DNA of 64,000 bases from Marinospirillum alkalitolerans (GCF_045055655.1 NZ_JBANFI010000008.1:12501-76500), one strand, 5' to 3'. Positions 42,034-50,916 are shown, counted from the first letter of the stretch. Made by a program: numbers and translations. The notes: generated by a model not told the origin, from the sequence alone.

Positions 42034-42897
42034 TTAGGCCTGATGTTTTTTCACAATCAGGTTATCGATCAAGCGCGCTTTGCCCATACGCGCAGCGGCG
42101 AGGATCACCCATTCTTGCGTTGTGGCCAGAGCAGGAGAAAGATCCAGTGCCCGAATTTCTACATATTCAGGTGAGAAGCCCAGCTCAGCCAGCTTAGCGC
42201 GGGCTTGATAGGTCAGCTCATGGTAATTCAGCTTGCCTTCCTGAAGCTTAAGGGCGATGGCCTGAAGTGTTGCATAGAGCTTAGGTGCACGCTCGCGCTC
42301 TTTTTCAGTGAGATAGGCATTGCGCGAAGACAGGGCCAGACCTTCAGCGGAGCGGCAGGTTGGCACACCAATAATCTGAATGGGGAAGCTGAGGTCTTCG
42401 GTCAGCTTACGAATGACCGCCAGCTGCTGATAGTCCTTCTGACCAAAACAGGCAATATCAGGCTGCACCATATTAAACAGCTTGGTGACGACGGTGGCCA
42501 CACCATCAAAATGCCCTGGGCGCTTGGCACTACAGAGACCTTCACTGACCTGAGGTACACAGACCTTGGTCAGTTGTTGCTGGCCGTGAGGATAGACTTC
42601 ATCAACGCTGGGTGCAAATAAGAAGTCACAGCCCACGCTGGCGAGCTGAGCCTGGTCATCCGCGAGGGTACGCGGATAGCTGGCAAAGTCTTCATCTGGA
42701 CCAAATTGGAGCGGATTGACAAAGATGGTTGCGATCACCTTATCAGCATGGCGTTTTGCTTCTTCAACCAGACGCAAATGCCCAGCGTGCAGGTTGCCCA
42801 TCGTTGGGACTAAGGCGATAGTCTGACCTTGCTGGCGCAGTTGGCGCAGTTCGGCTCGGAGGCTGGCCAGAGTGGTCAGGGTCGTCAACTGACTCAT
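42034..42897 (-). CDS. panC: Pantothenate synthetase
   Basis: ATP-dependent ligation of pantoate and beta-alanine. The 287 residues have VPTMGNLHAGHLRLVEEA (HxGH adenylation motif), FVNPLQFGPDEDFASYPR, CFGQKDYQQL and the KMSKS-like ALSSRNAYLT. Its ATG overlaps the panB stop by four bases (ATGA), so translation is coupled. Confidence 0.97.
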   Translation of the reverse strand: MSQLTTLTTLASLRAELRQLRQQGQTIALVPTMGNLHAGHLRLVEEAKRHADKVIATIFVNPLQFGPDEDFASYPRTLADDQAQLASVGCDFLFAPSVDEVYPHGQQQLTKVCVPQVSEGLCSAKRPGHFDGVATVVTKLFNMVQPDIACFGQKDYQQLAVIRKLTEDLSFPIQIIGVPTCRSAEGLALSSRNAYLTEKERERAPKLYATLQAIALKLQEGKLNYHELTYQARAKLAELGFSPEYVEIRALDLSPALATTQEWVILAAARMGKARLIDNLIVKKHQA

Positions 42898-43685
42898 TGA
42901 AAACAGTGCTCCTCTGCAGGAAAGCGTCCTGATTGGACGGCCTGATGATAGAGGCTCAGGGCTTCGGGAATCGAGCTGGCCTCTTCCATAAAGTTTTTAA
43001 CAAATTTGGCTGTTTTGCCAGGGGTAATGCCTAATAAATCATGAAGAACCAGGACTTGGGCATCTGTATCTGGACCCGCGCCTATGCCGATCACCGGACA
43101 GCTCACCGCCTGCGTAACAGCAGCACCGATCTCACTGGGAACACATTCAAGCAGAATCAAGGCCGCACCAGCCGCTTCGAGTTTTTGGGCGCAGTCGATC
43201 AGGGCTTGGCCTGCTTCACCGCGTCCTTGCACCTTATAACCTCCGAGCTGGTTGACCATTTGTGGCGTGAGTCCAAGGTGCGCACAGACAGGAATGCCGC
43301 GCTGGGTGAGTTGAGTAATCCCCGACGCCAGCCATTCTCCGCCTTCAATTTTAACCAGATGAGCGCCAGCGCGCATCAATGCTGCTGCGTTCTCAAGCAG
43401 CTTTTCAGGGCTGGCATCAGGCATAAAAGGGAGATCGCTCATAATCAGGCAGCGCTGATTAGCACGTTTGACGCTTTGTGTGTGGTAGACCATATCTGAC
43501 AGGGTCACCGGTACGGTCGAGTCGTGGCCGAGGAGCACCATGCCCAGTGAATCGCCCACCAGTATCACATCGATTCCCGCCTCATTCACACGTTGGGTGA
43601 AACTGGCGTCATAGCAGGTCACAACGCTGAATTTACGTTGCTCTTGTTTCATTTTCTTCAGAGTGCTGAGGGTGACAGCCTGCAT
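42894..43685 (-). CDS. panB: 3-methyl-2-oxobutanoate hydroxymethyltransferase
   Basis: Transfers a hydroxymethyl group from methylene-tetrahydrofolate to ketoisovalerate, giving ketopantoate. The 263 residues contain VTCYDASFTQRVNEAG, the metal-site VGDSLGMVLLGHDSTVPV, VKIEGGEW, and IGIGAGPDTDAQVLVLHDLL. First pan gene; folK lies 87 bp upstream on the same strand, and linking folate and pantothenate genes here is standard in pseudomonads. Confidence 0.97.
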   Translation of the reverse strand: MQAVTLSTLKKMKQEQRKFSVVTCYDASFTQRVNEAGIDVILVGDSLGMVLLGHDSTVPVTLSDMVYHTQSVKRANQRCLIMSDLPFMPDASPEKLLENAAALMRAGAHLVKIEGGEWLASGITQLTQRGIPVCAHLGLTPQMVNQLGGYKVQGRGEAGQALIDCAQKLEAAGAALILLECVPSEIGAAVTQAVSCPVIGIGAGPDTDAQVLVLHDLLGITPGKTAKFVKNFMEEASSIPEALSLYHQAVQSGRFPAEEHCFQ

Positions 43686-43772
43686 ACTGATTTTCCTTGT
43701 GAGATAAAAGAGGGCAAGCGGGCGTGTGGCTGGCTCGCCATGAGCGGATTGTTACCTCTAGTAACCCAGTTG

Positions 43773-44282
43773 TCAAAGTCTGCTCAGGGTTTCTGTCTGC
43801 AAAGGTAACACTTCATTTAGTGCTGCCTGCGGCAGTTGATCAAGCCAGTATTGGATAGTCTGTCCTGGTGGCAGGATGCATGCTGGATTGATCGCGGCCC
43901 AGGGTTTGAGCACGAAAGCGCGTTCATAAAGACGGGGATGGGGGAGCGTCAGCTCAGGGGTCTGCATCACCTGCTGTTCATAGGCGAGCAGATCCAGATC
44001 CAAGGTGCGTGGCCCCCAGTGGCGTTCTCTGACACGGCGATGTGCCTGCTCCAAGCTTTGCAGCTGATGAAGGAGCGCCAAGGGTGCCAGCTGGGTTTCA
44101 ATCAACGCCACAGCATTGATAAAGTCCGGCTGATCTTGAGGGCCAACAGGTTGGCTCTGCCAGAGTTGTGATGCTGTGACCAAGTGCGTCTGGTCCAGCT
44201 GATCCAGCTCAGCGAGGGCTTGCGTCACCTGGTTTATCGGGTCGTCAAGATTACTCCCCAATCCAATCCATGCCTGTGCCAT
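43773..44282 (-). CDS. folK: 2-amino-4-hydroxy-6-hydroxymethyldihydropteridine pyrophosphokinase
   Basis: Adds pyrophosphate to hydroxymethyl-dihydropterin in folate synthesis, supplying FolP (27.4 kb). The 169 residues have AWIGLGSNLDDP, QPDFINAVALIETQL, and RHWGPRTLDLDLLAYE with the metal aspartates. The ATG directly follows the pcnB TAG stop with no gap, indicating coupling. Confidence 0.95.
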   Translation of the reverse strand: MAQAWIGLGSNLDDPINQVTQALAELDQLDQTHLVTASQLWQSQPVGPQDQPDFINAVALIETQLAPLALLHQLQSLEQAHRRVRERHWGPRTLDLDLLAYEQQVMQTPELTLPHPRLYERAFVLKPWAAINPACILPPGQTIQYWLDQLPQAALNEVLPLQTETLSRL

Positions 44283-45635
44283 CTAGCCCTCCTGCTGCAC
44301 TTTCTTTTTGGGCTTACGTCTTTTCTTACGTGCTGCCCCAGGCTGGCGTACCAGCTGGCTGAGGAGCTGTTGCTGCCCACTGGCGTCAGTTTCCTGAAAG
44401 GCCGTCCACCATTGACCAAAGCCTTGCGTTGCTTCACCTGCTGCCTCACGCAGGAGCAAGAAATCATAGGCTGCTCGAAAGCGTGGATGCTGGAGAAGCT
44501 GCCACGCTTTTTTACCATGTGGCTGGGGGAGTTTGAGCTGTAAATCCCAGATCTCACGCATCGGAAAAGCAAAGCGCTTGGGCAGCGTAATATGCTGGCT
44601 TTGCATTTCAAGCAACCTTTGACTGGCTTGCTGCAAGGCGGGGAAGGGCGGGCAACCCTCGCTCAGCTTCTTATCAAAACGCATTTTGACGCCCGGCCAC
44701 AGTAGTGCGGCATAGAGGAAAGCGGGTGTGACGGGCTTTTCTTGCTCGATACGCAGATCGGTGTTGGCGAGGGCTTGTTCTACCAGTTTCAGGCTTGTCG
44801 GATCTTCACGAAAAGCTTCTGCGGTGGCAGGAAACAAAAACTGAAAGAGATGTTGTTCCTGGAGCAGATGAAAGGTCTTCACTGCCTTGCCGGATAAAAA
44901 GAGCTTCAGCACTTCATCAAATAAGCGTGCTGGTGCCACTTGGAGCAATAAGCTGGCGCAAGGGCGCAGTGCCGCAGCGGTCTGGGCTTCGAGTTGGAAA
45001 TCGAGCTTGGCTGCAAAACGAACGGCGCGCAGCATGCGTACAGGATCTTCACGGTAACGCGTTTCAGGATCGCCAATCAGGCGTAGTTGACGTTGCTCAA
45101 GATCTTGCAATCCACCAGTAAAGTCATGGATAGAGAAGTCGGCAATATTGTAATACAGGGCATTAATGGTGAAATCACGGCGTGCCGCGTCTTCTTCTAT
45201 ACTGCCCCAGACGTTATCCCGCAGCAGCATGCCTTCTTCGGTTTGTTGATGCTGGGCCTGACTGGGTTGCTGTTGGGTGCCTCGAAAGGTGGTGACTTCG
45301 ATGATTTCGCGTCCGAAGCGAACATGCACAATACGAAAACGTCGGCCAATGAGGCGCGAGTTACGAAAGATCTGGTTGACCTGCTCGGGCGTGGCATTGG
45401 TGGCAACATCAAAGTCTTTAGGGCGGATGCCAAGCAGCCGGTCGCGAATACAGCCGCCAACGAGATAGGCTTCAAAACCCTGATTATGCAGGCGATACAG
45501 GACTTTTAAGGCACCGTCATGAATTTCGCTGCGAGAGAGAGGGTGTTGGGCGCGGGGCAGTATCTGTCGCTTAAGAGCGGGCGCAGCTTTTTTCTTGCCA
45601 GCGGATTGGAAAAAACCTTTGAGACGTTTAAGCAT
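44283..45635 (-). CDS. pcnB: Poly(A) polymerase I
   Basis: Adds 3' poly(A) tails that mark RNA for decay. The 450 residues have a basic N-terminus, the nucleotidyltransferase motif EAYLVGGCIRDRLLG followed by KDFDVATNA with catalytic aspartates, RRFRIVHVRFG, RRDFTINALYYN and IGDPETRYREDPVRMLRAVR, and a Lys/Arg-rich tail (KKRRKPKKKVQQ). This basic tail and N-terminus favour PcnB over CCA-adding enzyme. The upstream TTG at 45650 is rejected in favour of the ATG at 45635 (TAAGG 5 bp upstream). It lies downstream of the CrcZ-like RNA, as in pseudomonads. Confidence 0.94.
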   Translation of the reverse strand: MLKRLKGFFQSAGKKKAAPALKRQILPRAQHPLSRSEIHDGALKVLYRLHNQGFEAYLVGGCIRDRLLGIRPKDFDVATNATPEQVNQIFRNSRLIGRRFRIVHVRFGREIIEVTTFRGTQQQPSQAQHQQTEEGMLLRDNVWGSIEEDAARRDFTINALYYNIADFSIHDFTGGLQDLEQRQLRLIGDPETRYREDPVRMLRAVRFAAKLDFQLEAQTAAALRPCASLLLQVAPARLFDEVLKLFLSGKAVKTFHLLQEQHLFQFLFPATAEAFREDPTSLKLVEQALANTDLRIEQEKPVTPAFLYAALLWPGVKMRFDKKLSEGCPPFPALQQASQRLLEMQSQHITLPKRFAFPMREIWDLQLKLPQPHGKKAWQLLQHPRFRAAYDFLLLREAAGEATQGFGQWWTAFQETDASGQQQLLSQLVRQPGAARKKRRKPKKKVQQEG

Positions 45636-45729
45636 CTTGACCTTAATCAATGAGACGAGCGGTAAATAGTCAGCAGTTTACCTGAGCACCGGACGCTGGC
45701 AAAGCAAGAAATGTGTTTTCAAACAGGCA

Positions 45730-45756
45730 TAAAAAAAGAAGGCCTGAGGCCTTCTT
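45730..45756 (-). terminator. Intrinsic terminator of the CrcZ-like RNA
   Basis: On the minus strand AAGAAGGCC-TCA-GGCCTTCTT followed by five more T: a 9-bp perfect stem. It defines the 3' end of the CrcZ-like transcript. Confidence 0.9.
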
Positions 45757-46185
45757 GAGAGATACTGCTGGGCATCCTTGCCATTTAAGGGAGATAGTTC
45801 TAAATCGCCCTGAATACGTATCACAGTCGCCAAAAGGTCATTTTGTTTTTATTTTTCCTGTAGCTGACCACCTCGTATTCAAAACAATATAGCTTTAGTT
45901 TGGGCTTGCCTCTGAGCGCTTTTGTTTTTGTTATGCTCAGGAAGCGGTGAGGTTCATTGTTTTTGTTTTTTAGCCTCAGCGCTCGCTTTCACTAAAGACC
46001 AGAGATCCAATCTTCTTGTTATTGTTATGCCGATTGTGTGTGGCACTTTGTTATTCTTATCAACTCGCCAACCGATCTCTTGCCAGTCTGGATTGTTATT
46101 TTTGTTCTGCTCAGCCTGGCTCAGGCTAGGAGTTCTTTTGTTGTTGTTATCGAACTCAGGGCCTGTGGTGTTCTTGTTTTTCTTA
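45731..46185 (-). ncRNA. crcZ: CrcZ-like Hfq/Crc-titrating small RNA
   Basis: The 709 bp between cbrB and pcnB hold no convincing protein gene. On the minus strand a sigma-54 promoter (46196-46211) and an intrinsic terminator (45730-45756) bound a predicted transcript of about 455 nt. Inside are eight A-rich clusters fitting the Hfq/Crc motif AAnAAnAA, near 46184-46169, 46148-46133, 46106-46093, 46058-46047, 46026-46011, 45971-45953, 45932-45919 and 45857-45841. Short hairpins lie between them; for example CTGAGC/GCTCAG presents the seventh cluster in its loop. In Pseudomonas CrcZ (about 400 nt) sits in the same place, is made from a CbrB-activated sigma-54 promoter and sequesters Hfq/Crc, relieving catabolite repression. 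The 5' end is inferred from the promoter. Function is by analogy of position, promoter and motifs. Confidence 0.85.
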
Positions 46186-46195
46186 CTGGGTCTAT

Positions 46196-46211
46196 TGCTG
46201 GATGCGTGCCA
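46196..46211 (-). promoter_or_regulatory. Sigma-54 promoter of the CrcZ-like RNA
   Basis: Minus strand TGGCACG-CATC-CAGCA: GG at 46210-46209 and GC at 46198-46197 with the obligatory ten bases between. The -24 part is a perfect match to the consensus TGGCACG, the -12 part matches GCA only. It lies about 135 bp after the stop codon of cbrB, a sigma-54 activator. Predicted start near 46185. Confidence 0.8.
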
Positions 46212-46285
46212 GAAAAAAAATATCTGTTTAAAAACAAGGGGTTGAATTTTTTCTATTGGTAGGGTGATCGATGATGTGCAGAGGT

Positions 46286-46335
46286 TGTTACCCAGATGCG
46301 ACCTTGGGTCGCAGGAATTGAGTGCTAAGGTAACA
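46286..46335 (-). promoter_or_regulatory. Candidate CbrB enhancer region
   Basis: Minus strand TGTTAC (46335-46330) and GTAACA (46291-46286) are inverted half-sites 38 bp apart, about 105 and 147 bp before the predicted RNA start, a usual distance for sigma-54 enhancers. Between them is a perfect inverted repeat TGCGACC/GGTCGCA (46297-46313, 3-nt loop) without a T run. I recall TGTTAC/GTAACA-type half-sites for CbrB in Pseudomonas, with closer spacing. Confidence 0.45.
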
Positions 46336-46344
46336 GTAGCAGAA

Positions 46345-47763
46345 CTAGCGGGTCACACTGGTTTTACGTCTTGGAATACCCAAGCGCTGGCGTCTTTCCC
46401 AGAGGCATTTGCGTGAGATGCCCAGCTTTTTGGCCAGCTCTGTCTCACTCATCTGGTCTTCATTCTCTCGCACAAAACGGACGAAATAATCTTCAAGCGA
46501 AAGGTCGTCGGCAGGGAGGTGGGCTTCATCATGGCTGGATTCGGCAAAGGGATTGGCCGTGTTGTTGCTCTGGTGTGTCGCCTGTGCTTCAGGGCGTGCA
46601 TAGCTTGCCTTGCGACTGACGAGCTGCAAATCTTGCGGATGAAGAAGGTGGGCATCTTCGGCCAGAATCAGTGCTCGTTCGACACGGTTTTCTAGCTCAC
46701 GCACGTTACCTGGCCAGTTGTAATCCAGCAGCGCCTGACGAGCCGCCTTCGAAAAGCGTGGCAAAGGCTTGCTGAGGCGGTGTGCTGTTTGTTCGAGCAG
46801 ATGTTCGGCCAGCAGCAGAATATCCTCGCCACGTTCTGCCAAACAGGGCAATTCGAGTTCAATCACATTCAGGCGATAGTAAAGATCGAGGCGGAACTTG
46901 CCTTGGTCGACCAGCAGTTTGATGTCTCGATGGGTGGCTGCGATCAGGCGCACATCGACCTGGCGCGATTCAACCGCACCGAGGCGGCGGATTTCACCTT
47001 CTTGCAAAACACGCAGCAGGCGAGCCTGCGCATCGAGTGGGAGTTCGCCGATTTCATCCAAAAACAGCGTGCCGCCATCAGCGGCCTCAATCAAACCTTG
47101 ACGGGTCGTATTGGCGCCGGTAAAGGCCCCTTTTTCATGCCCAAAGAGTTCAGATTCAATCAGGGTTTCAGGAATGGCAGCACAGTTGACCGAAATCATG
47201 GGCCCCTTATGGCGTTGACTGAGCTGGTGTAATGCCTTGGCGACCAGTTCTTTACCCGTTCCTGATTCACCCAGGATCAGCACTCGTGTATCAAAGGGTG
47301 CAATCTTCTTAATTTGCGTATAAATGGCCTGCATGATCGGGCTATCACCGAGCATACCGGGTATGCCTTGGGTGGAGGCCAGCGGTGCGGGTTCGGCAGC
47401 ACTGGGCTGACTGGGTGTGACCTGGGCCAAAAGGTGGCGTACGGCGCTGAGCATTTCATCGTGATCGAAAGGCTTGGCGATATAATCCACAGCGCCGAGC
47501 TTCATCGCATCCACGGCAGAGCGGAGGCTGGCATAGCTGGTCATAATCAGGACAGGGATAGATTGGCTGAGCAGCTCTGTTCCTGCTTCACCTGGCAAGC
47601 GCAGATCACTGATAATCAGATTAAATTCAGCGCTGTCTAGATGCTGCTGGGCCTCAGGGACGGAGCCGGCTTCAGTGACTTCAAAGCCATTGCGCTCCAA
47701 TAAACGCCGCAGCGCGGAGCGAATGATGCCTTCGTCTTCAACAATCAGGATTCTTCCTGTCAT
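46345..47763 (-). CDS. cbrB: Sigma-54-dependent response regulator CbrB
   Basis: Transcription activator for carbon/nitrogen balance genes, partner of CbrA. The 472 residues have a receiver domain with phospho-acceptor D53 (IISDLRLPGEAG), an AAA+ domain with Walker A LGESGTGKELVAKA, the sigma-54 contact motif GAFTGA and a GTLFLDEIGELPLDAQ segment, and a C-terminal Fis-type helix-turn-helix (ELAKKLGISRKCLWERRQRL). Four-base overlap with cbrA indicates coupling. The sigma-54 promoter and RNA that it would be expected to control begin just downstream. Family assignment to CbrB rests on the partner and the synteny. Confidence 0.93.
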   Translation of the reverse strand: MTGRILIVEDEGIIRSALRRLLERNGFEVTEAGSVPEAQQHLDSAEFNLIISDLRLPGEAGTELLSQSIPVLIMTSYASLRSAVDAMKLGAVDYIAKPFDHDEMLSAVRHLLAQVTPSQPSAAEPAPLASTQGIPGMLGDSPIMQAIYTQIKKIAPFDTRVLILGESGTGKELVAKALHQLSQRHKGPMISVNCAAIPETLIESELFGHEKGAFTGANTTRQGLIEAADGGTLFLDEIGELPLDAQARLLRVLQEGEIRRLGAVESRQVDVRLIAATHRDIKLLVDQGKFRLDLYYRLNVIELELPCLAERGEDILLLAEHLLEQTAHRLSKPLPRFSKAARQALLDYNWPGNVRELENRVERALILAEDAHLLHPQDLQLVSRKASYARPEAQATHQSNNTANPFAESSHDEAHLPADDLSLEDYFVRFVRENEDQMSETELAKKLGISRKCLWERRQRLGIPRRKTSVTR

Positions 47764-50705
47764 GCTTGCTTGTCCTCAGGTTGGTGCGCGGCCGTCACTG
47801 GCCATCGTGGAAACTGGCAGCGGAAGCAGCTACCTCTTGCTGTCAGTGCACTGGGTGAGTCGCAGCTGATCTGGCCACCATGCTCAGCGACAATACTATA
47901 AACCAAAGCGAGTCCCAAGCCTGTGCCTTCGCCTGCTGCTTTAGTGGTATAAAAAGGTGTGAAGAGCTGCTCCTGCTGGTCGGGATCGATTCCCGTACCA
48001 TCATCATGGATCTCAATCCACAGGTGGGTGTCGTTAGCGTGGCTGGTACAGAGAATACGCCCACCTTGCTGGGTGGCATCTCGTGCATTACTGAGCAGAT
48101 TAATAAAGACCTGCTGCAATCTTTGCGGATCACCAAGCAGCATCAGATCTGGCGCGCAAAGGTTACGATAATCTCTTTCCTGCTGATGATTGCCAAGACG
48201 CAACAGTGCTATGGCGGCTTCCAATGTGGCATGGACAGATGTCGGTTCAAAAGCCAGCTCAGGGCGGCTTTTCCCCGTATGAGCAAAGCTGACCAGTGTT
48301 TGCACGATATGGTTAATGCGTTGTGTGAGCTGATGAATGGCTGTCGCTGTTTCACGCACTAAGGCTGGATCTTCGGCATCATAGTGCAGGTTTTGCACCA
48401 GAGAAGAGATGCCGGTGACGGGGTTGCCGATTTCATGGGCTACACCGGCCGCCAGCTGCCCGATAGATGCCAGCCGCTCACGATGCAGCAGATGATCCTC
48501 AAGCTGCTGGCGTTCCGTTTGATCTTCAATCAGCAGCACCATACCCGTGTTGGCTTCTTGTTCTAGGCCAACGCTGGCCTTTTGCAAGCGTAGCCACAGC
48601 TGGCGCGATCCTGCTTGTACGGCCAGACGATTCAGGGTTTCACTTGGCTGTTGGTAAAAGTCATGCAGAGGATGGCCCCAGGGTGCGGGAAGTTCTTCGA
48701 GAGTGAGGCCAAGGACTTCTGCAGCCGTTAGTTGGGTCAGGTGGGCCAGCGCGGCATTCCAGAATTGAATACGTTGCTGCTCATCGAGTGTACACACCCC
48801 TATCGGCAAGGAATGCAGTGTATGGCGATGATGGCGGCGTAGTGCATCCAGCTCTTTCGCCATGCCTGTCAGATGGCTTTGGTAGAGTTCTAGCTGCTCT
48901 TCGATATAAGGCAGATCGCGTTGGCGGGTGTTGGATTCAACCTGCCAAGGGAGATAACGATCCGTCAGCACCTGCGCCACGCTGGAGCCCATTAAGCCAG
49001 AGAGGTTGGCTTGGAGTTGATCGCGTAGCCGCTGCATTGCCAGAGGGCGACGATCCGTGGGTAAAAGACGGAGCTCTTTTAAGGCCTGCTCGACTTCACG
49101 TTGGGCGGTATCGGGTCCTAAAGGGGGGGTCAGCAGCTGAATAAAATCGGCACACTGATGGGCGGCAACCACACGTCTTTGTGGCCTGAGCCATAGATTT
49201 TGTGAGCACAGGGCGGCGGCTTGTTTCTCTTCCTCGCTGGTGGTACTGATCAAAGAAAAGAAAATAAAGCAGCCGAGGTTGACGGTAATAGAGAGCAACG
49301 CCACAGGATACCAATCATCAAAACCCTTCAGCGGCAGCACCCTATCACCCCAGCTGAGCTGATCGATACCCAGCATGAGCGGAAAACCCAGCCCAATACC
49401 CCAGACAAGAAAACCAGCAATCAAGCCCAGGCTCAGTCCAAGGCGGTTGGCGCTAGGCCAGTAGAGCAGCGCCAGAACACCAGGGAGAAACTGAAGTGTG
49501 GCGATAAAAGCAGACAGGCCAAGCGTGGCCAGATCATGCTGCTCATGCAGCACCAGATAGACCAGATAAGCGGCAAAAATCAGTAGAGCAATGATCAGTC
49601 GGCGCATCCACAACAGCCAGTAGTAGATATCCAGTCGCGCTGGTGGGCGATAAAAAGGCAGAACCAGATGATTGAGCAGCATAGGTGCGAGTGCCAGTGT
49701 CATCACAATAATGCTGCCGCTGGCTGCCGCAAGGCCAACGATAAAGGAAACCAAAGACCAGCTATGCCCAAAAGACAGGGTGGCGTATTCTGCTGCAAGG
49801 TGACTGTCGCTGGCCAGATAAGCCCAGTAGATCACCGGCACAGGCAGTGCCAGCAATAGCAGAAACACCGGCATCGCCCAGCTGGCTTGCAGAAGAGCCG
49901 GTTCTGAGGGATTTTCAGCAAAGATAATATGGAAGATATGCGGCATAGAGACAGCTGTTGCGAAAAAGAGCAGCAGCAGGGTGCGCCATTGATGATCCGC
50001 CAGCGGGGTGATCGCCGCCTCAAGCTGTTCGCCTTCGACGGCCAACCAGCGCTCGAGTCCGTCGAGTCCACCAAAGATGCCCCAGAGTGCAAAAGCGCCT
50101 AGGCTTAAAAAACCGATCAATTTAACCAGCGATTCAAAAGCAATCGCCACCAGCAGGCTCTCATGGCGTTCGCGCAGGGAAATATGCCGCGCCCCAAACA
50201 GAATCGCAAACAGGGTGATGACCGCACAGAAAACAAAGGCCAGATGATGGGGCGCAGATTCATTGGTGAGTAAAAAGATGACATCGGCAATCGCCTGAAT
50301 TTGCATCGCAAATAAAGGCATACTGCCCAGCAGTAAGCCCGCTGCGACCAGCATGCCGATCAGGCGGCTACGATAGCGAAAGGCGAAGAGATCGGCCAGA
50401 GAGCTGAGTTGATGGGTGCGGGCTAAACGCAGTAGTGGTAAGAGCAGCAGCGGCGCGAGCACAAAGGCAGCCGAAATCCCAAGGTAGTAGGTGAGAAAGG
50501 CATAGCCATAGCGTTCGGCCATGCCAAAGACGCTATAAAAAGCCCAGGCACTGGCATACATCCCGAGTGCCAAAATATAAATGACAGGATGACGAACCAG
50601 CTTTTTTGGCAGCCAGCCTTTTTCAGCCACCCACGCGCAGGCAAAGAGCAGCGACAGGTAGCCAACGCCGAGTAAGAAAATCTGGGTCAGAGAGAAATTC
50701 AGCAT
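47760..50705 (-). CDS. cbrA: Transporter-fused sensor histidine kinase CbrA
   Basis: Membrane sensor of 981 residues. The first 500 or so form a sodium/solute-symporter (SLC5) domain with about a dozen membrane segments (ILALGMYASAWAFYSVFG; FALWGIFGGLDGLERW). A linker with a coiled-coil segment leads to a PAS domain (about 635-730, HSLPIGVCTLDEQQRIQFWN), a HisKA domain with H757 in LAAGVAHEIGNPVTGI, and an ATPase domain with NLLSNARDAT, DDGTGIDPD and GEGTGLGLALVYSIV. The architecture is specific for CbrA. No ribosome site precedes the ATG and the cbrX stop is 8 bp upstream, suggesting translational coupling. Whether the transporter part carries histidine, as reported in pseudomonads, cannot be told here. 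Confidence 0.93.
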   Translation of the reverse strand: MLNFSLTQIFLLGVGYLSLLFACAWVAEKGWLPKKLVRHPVIYILALGMYASAWAFYSVFGMAERYGYAFLTYYLGISAAFVLAPLLLLPLLRLARTHQLSSLADLFAFRYRSRLIGMLVAAGLLLGSMPLFAMQIQAIADVIFLLTNESAPHHLAFVFCAVITLFAILFGARHISLRERHESLLVAIAFESLVKLIGFLSLGAFALWGIFGGLDGLERWLAVEGEQLEAAITPLADHQWRTLLLLFFATAVSMPHIFHIIFAENPSEPALLQASWAMPVFLLLLALPVPVIYWAYLASDSHLAAEYATLSFGHSWSLVSFIVGLAAASGSIIVMTLALAPMLLNHLVLPFYRPPARLDIYYWLLWMRRLIIALLIFAAYLVYLVLHEQHDLATLGLSAFIATLQFLPGVLALLYWPSANRLGLSLGLIAGFLVWGIGLGFPLMLGIDQLSWGDRVLPLKGFDDWYPVALLSITVNLGCFIFFSLISTTSEEEKQAAALCSQNLWLRPQRRVVAAHQCADFIQLLTPPLGPDTAQREVEQALKELRLLPTDRRPLAMQRLRDQLQANLSGLMGSSVAQVLTDRYLPWQVESNTRQRDLPYIEEQLELYQSHLTGMAKELDALRRHHRHTLHSLPIGVCTLDEQQRIQFWNAALAHLTQLTAAEVLGLTLEELPAPWGHPLHDFYQQPSETLNRLAVQAGSRQLWLRLQKASVGLEQEANTGMVLLIEDQTERQQLEDHLLHRERLASIGQLAAGVAHEIGNPVTGISSLVQNLHYDAEDPALVRETATAIHQLTQRINHIVQTLVSFAHTGKSRPELAFEPTSVHATLEAAIALLRLGNHQQERDYRNLCAPDLMLLGDPQRLQQVFINLLSNARDATQQGGRILCTSHANDTHLWIEIHDDGTGIDPDQQEQLFTPFYTTKAAGEGTGLGLALVYSIVAEHGGQISCDSPSALTARGSCFRCQFPRWPVTAAHQPEDKQA

Positions 50706-50713
50706 TGCTGGTA

Positions 50714-50884
50714 CTACAAGCGCTCAATACGGCGTTTTTGATCCAGCCATAGGGCCGCACCAATCAGAGCAAGCCAGATCAGATAGGGTTGATACCAGTG
50801 GGTTTGCCCCCACTGCGGTTGTAGCCAAGGGAGAAAAAAATAGCTGATGACGACCAGTAGCAGAATCAGGCGGTAGGTATACAT
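50714..50884 (-). CDS. cbrX: Small membrane protein upstream of cbrA (CbrX-like)
   Basis: A 56-residue protein with two hydrophobic stretches, MYTYRLILLLVVISYFFLPW and YQPYLIWLALIGAALWL, ending in a basic tail DQKRRIERL. A strong ribosome site AAGGAG lies 6 bp before the ATG, and the stop is 8 bp before the cbrA start. Hydrophobicity, position and spacing match the small cbrX frame known before cbrA in Pseudomonas. It probably sits in the inner membrane. Its start gives cbrA, which lacks its own ribosome site, a means of coupled translation. Confidence 0.85.
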   Translation of the reverse strand: MYTYRLILLLVVISYFFLPWLQPQWGQTHWYQPYLIWLALIGAALWLDQKRRIERL

Positions 50885-50916
50885 AGATCACTCCTTGTGC
50901 AACAAGCTGCCCCAAG

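Noticed and set aside
45922..46245. 107-residue hydrophobic plus-strand frame in the cbrB-pcnB gap
   Set aside because: It is antisense to the CrcZ-like RNA; its Phe/Leu/Val richness comes from the complement of the A-rich clusters, and it has no ribosome site.
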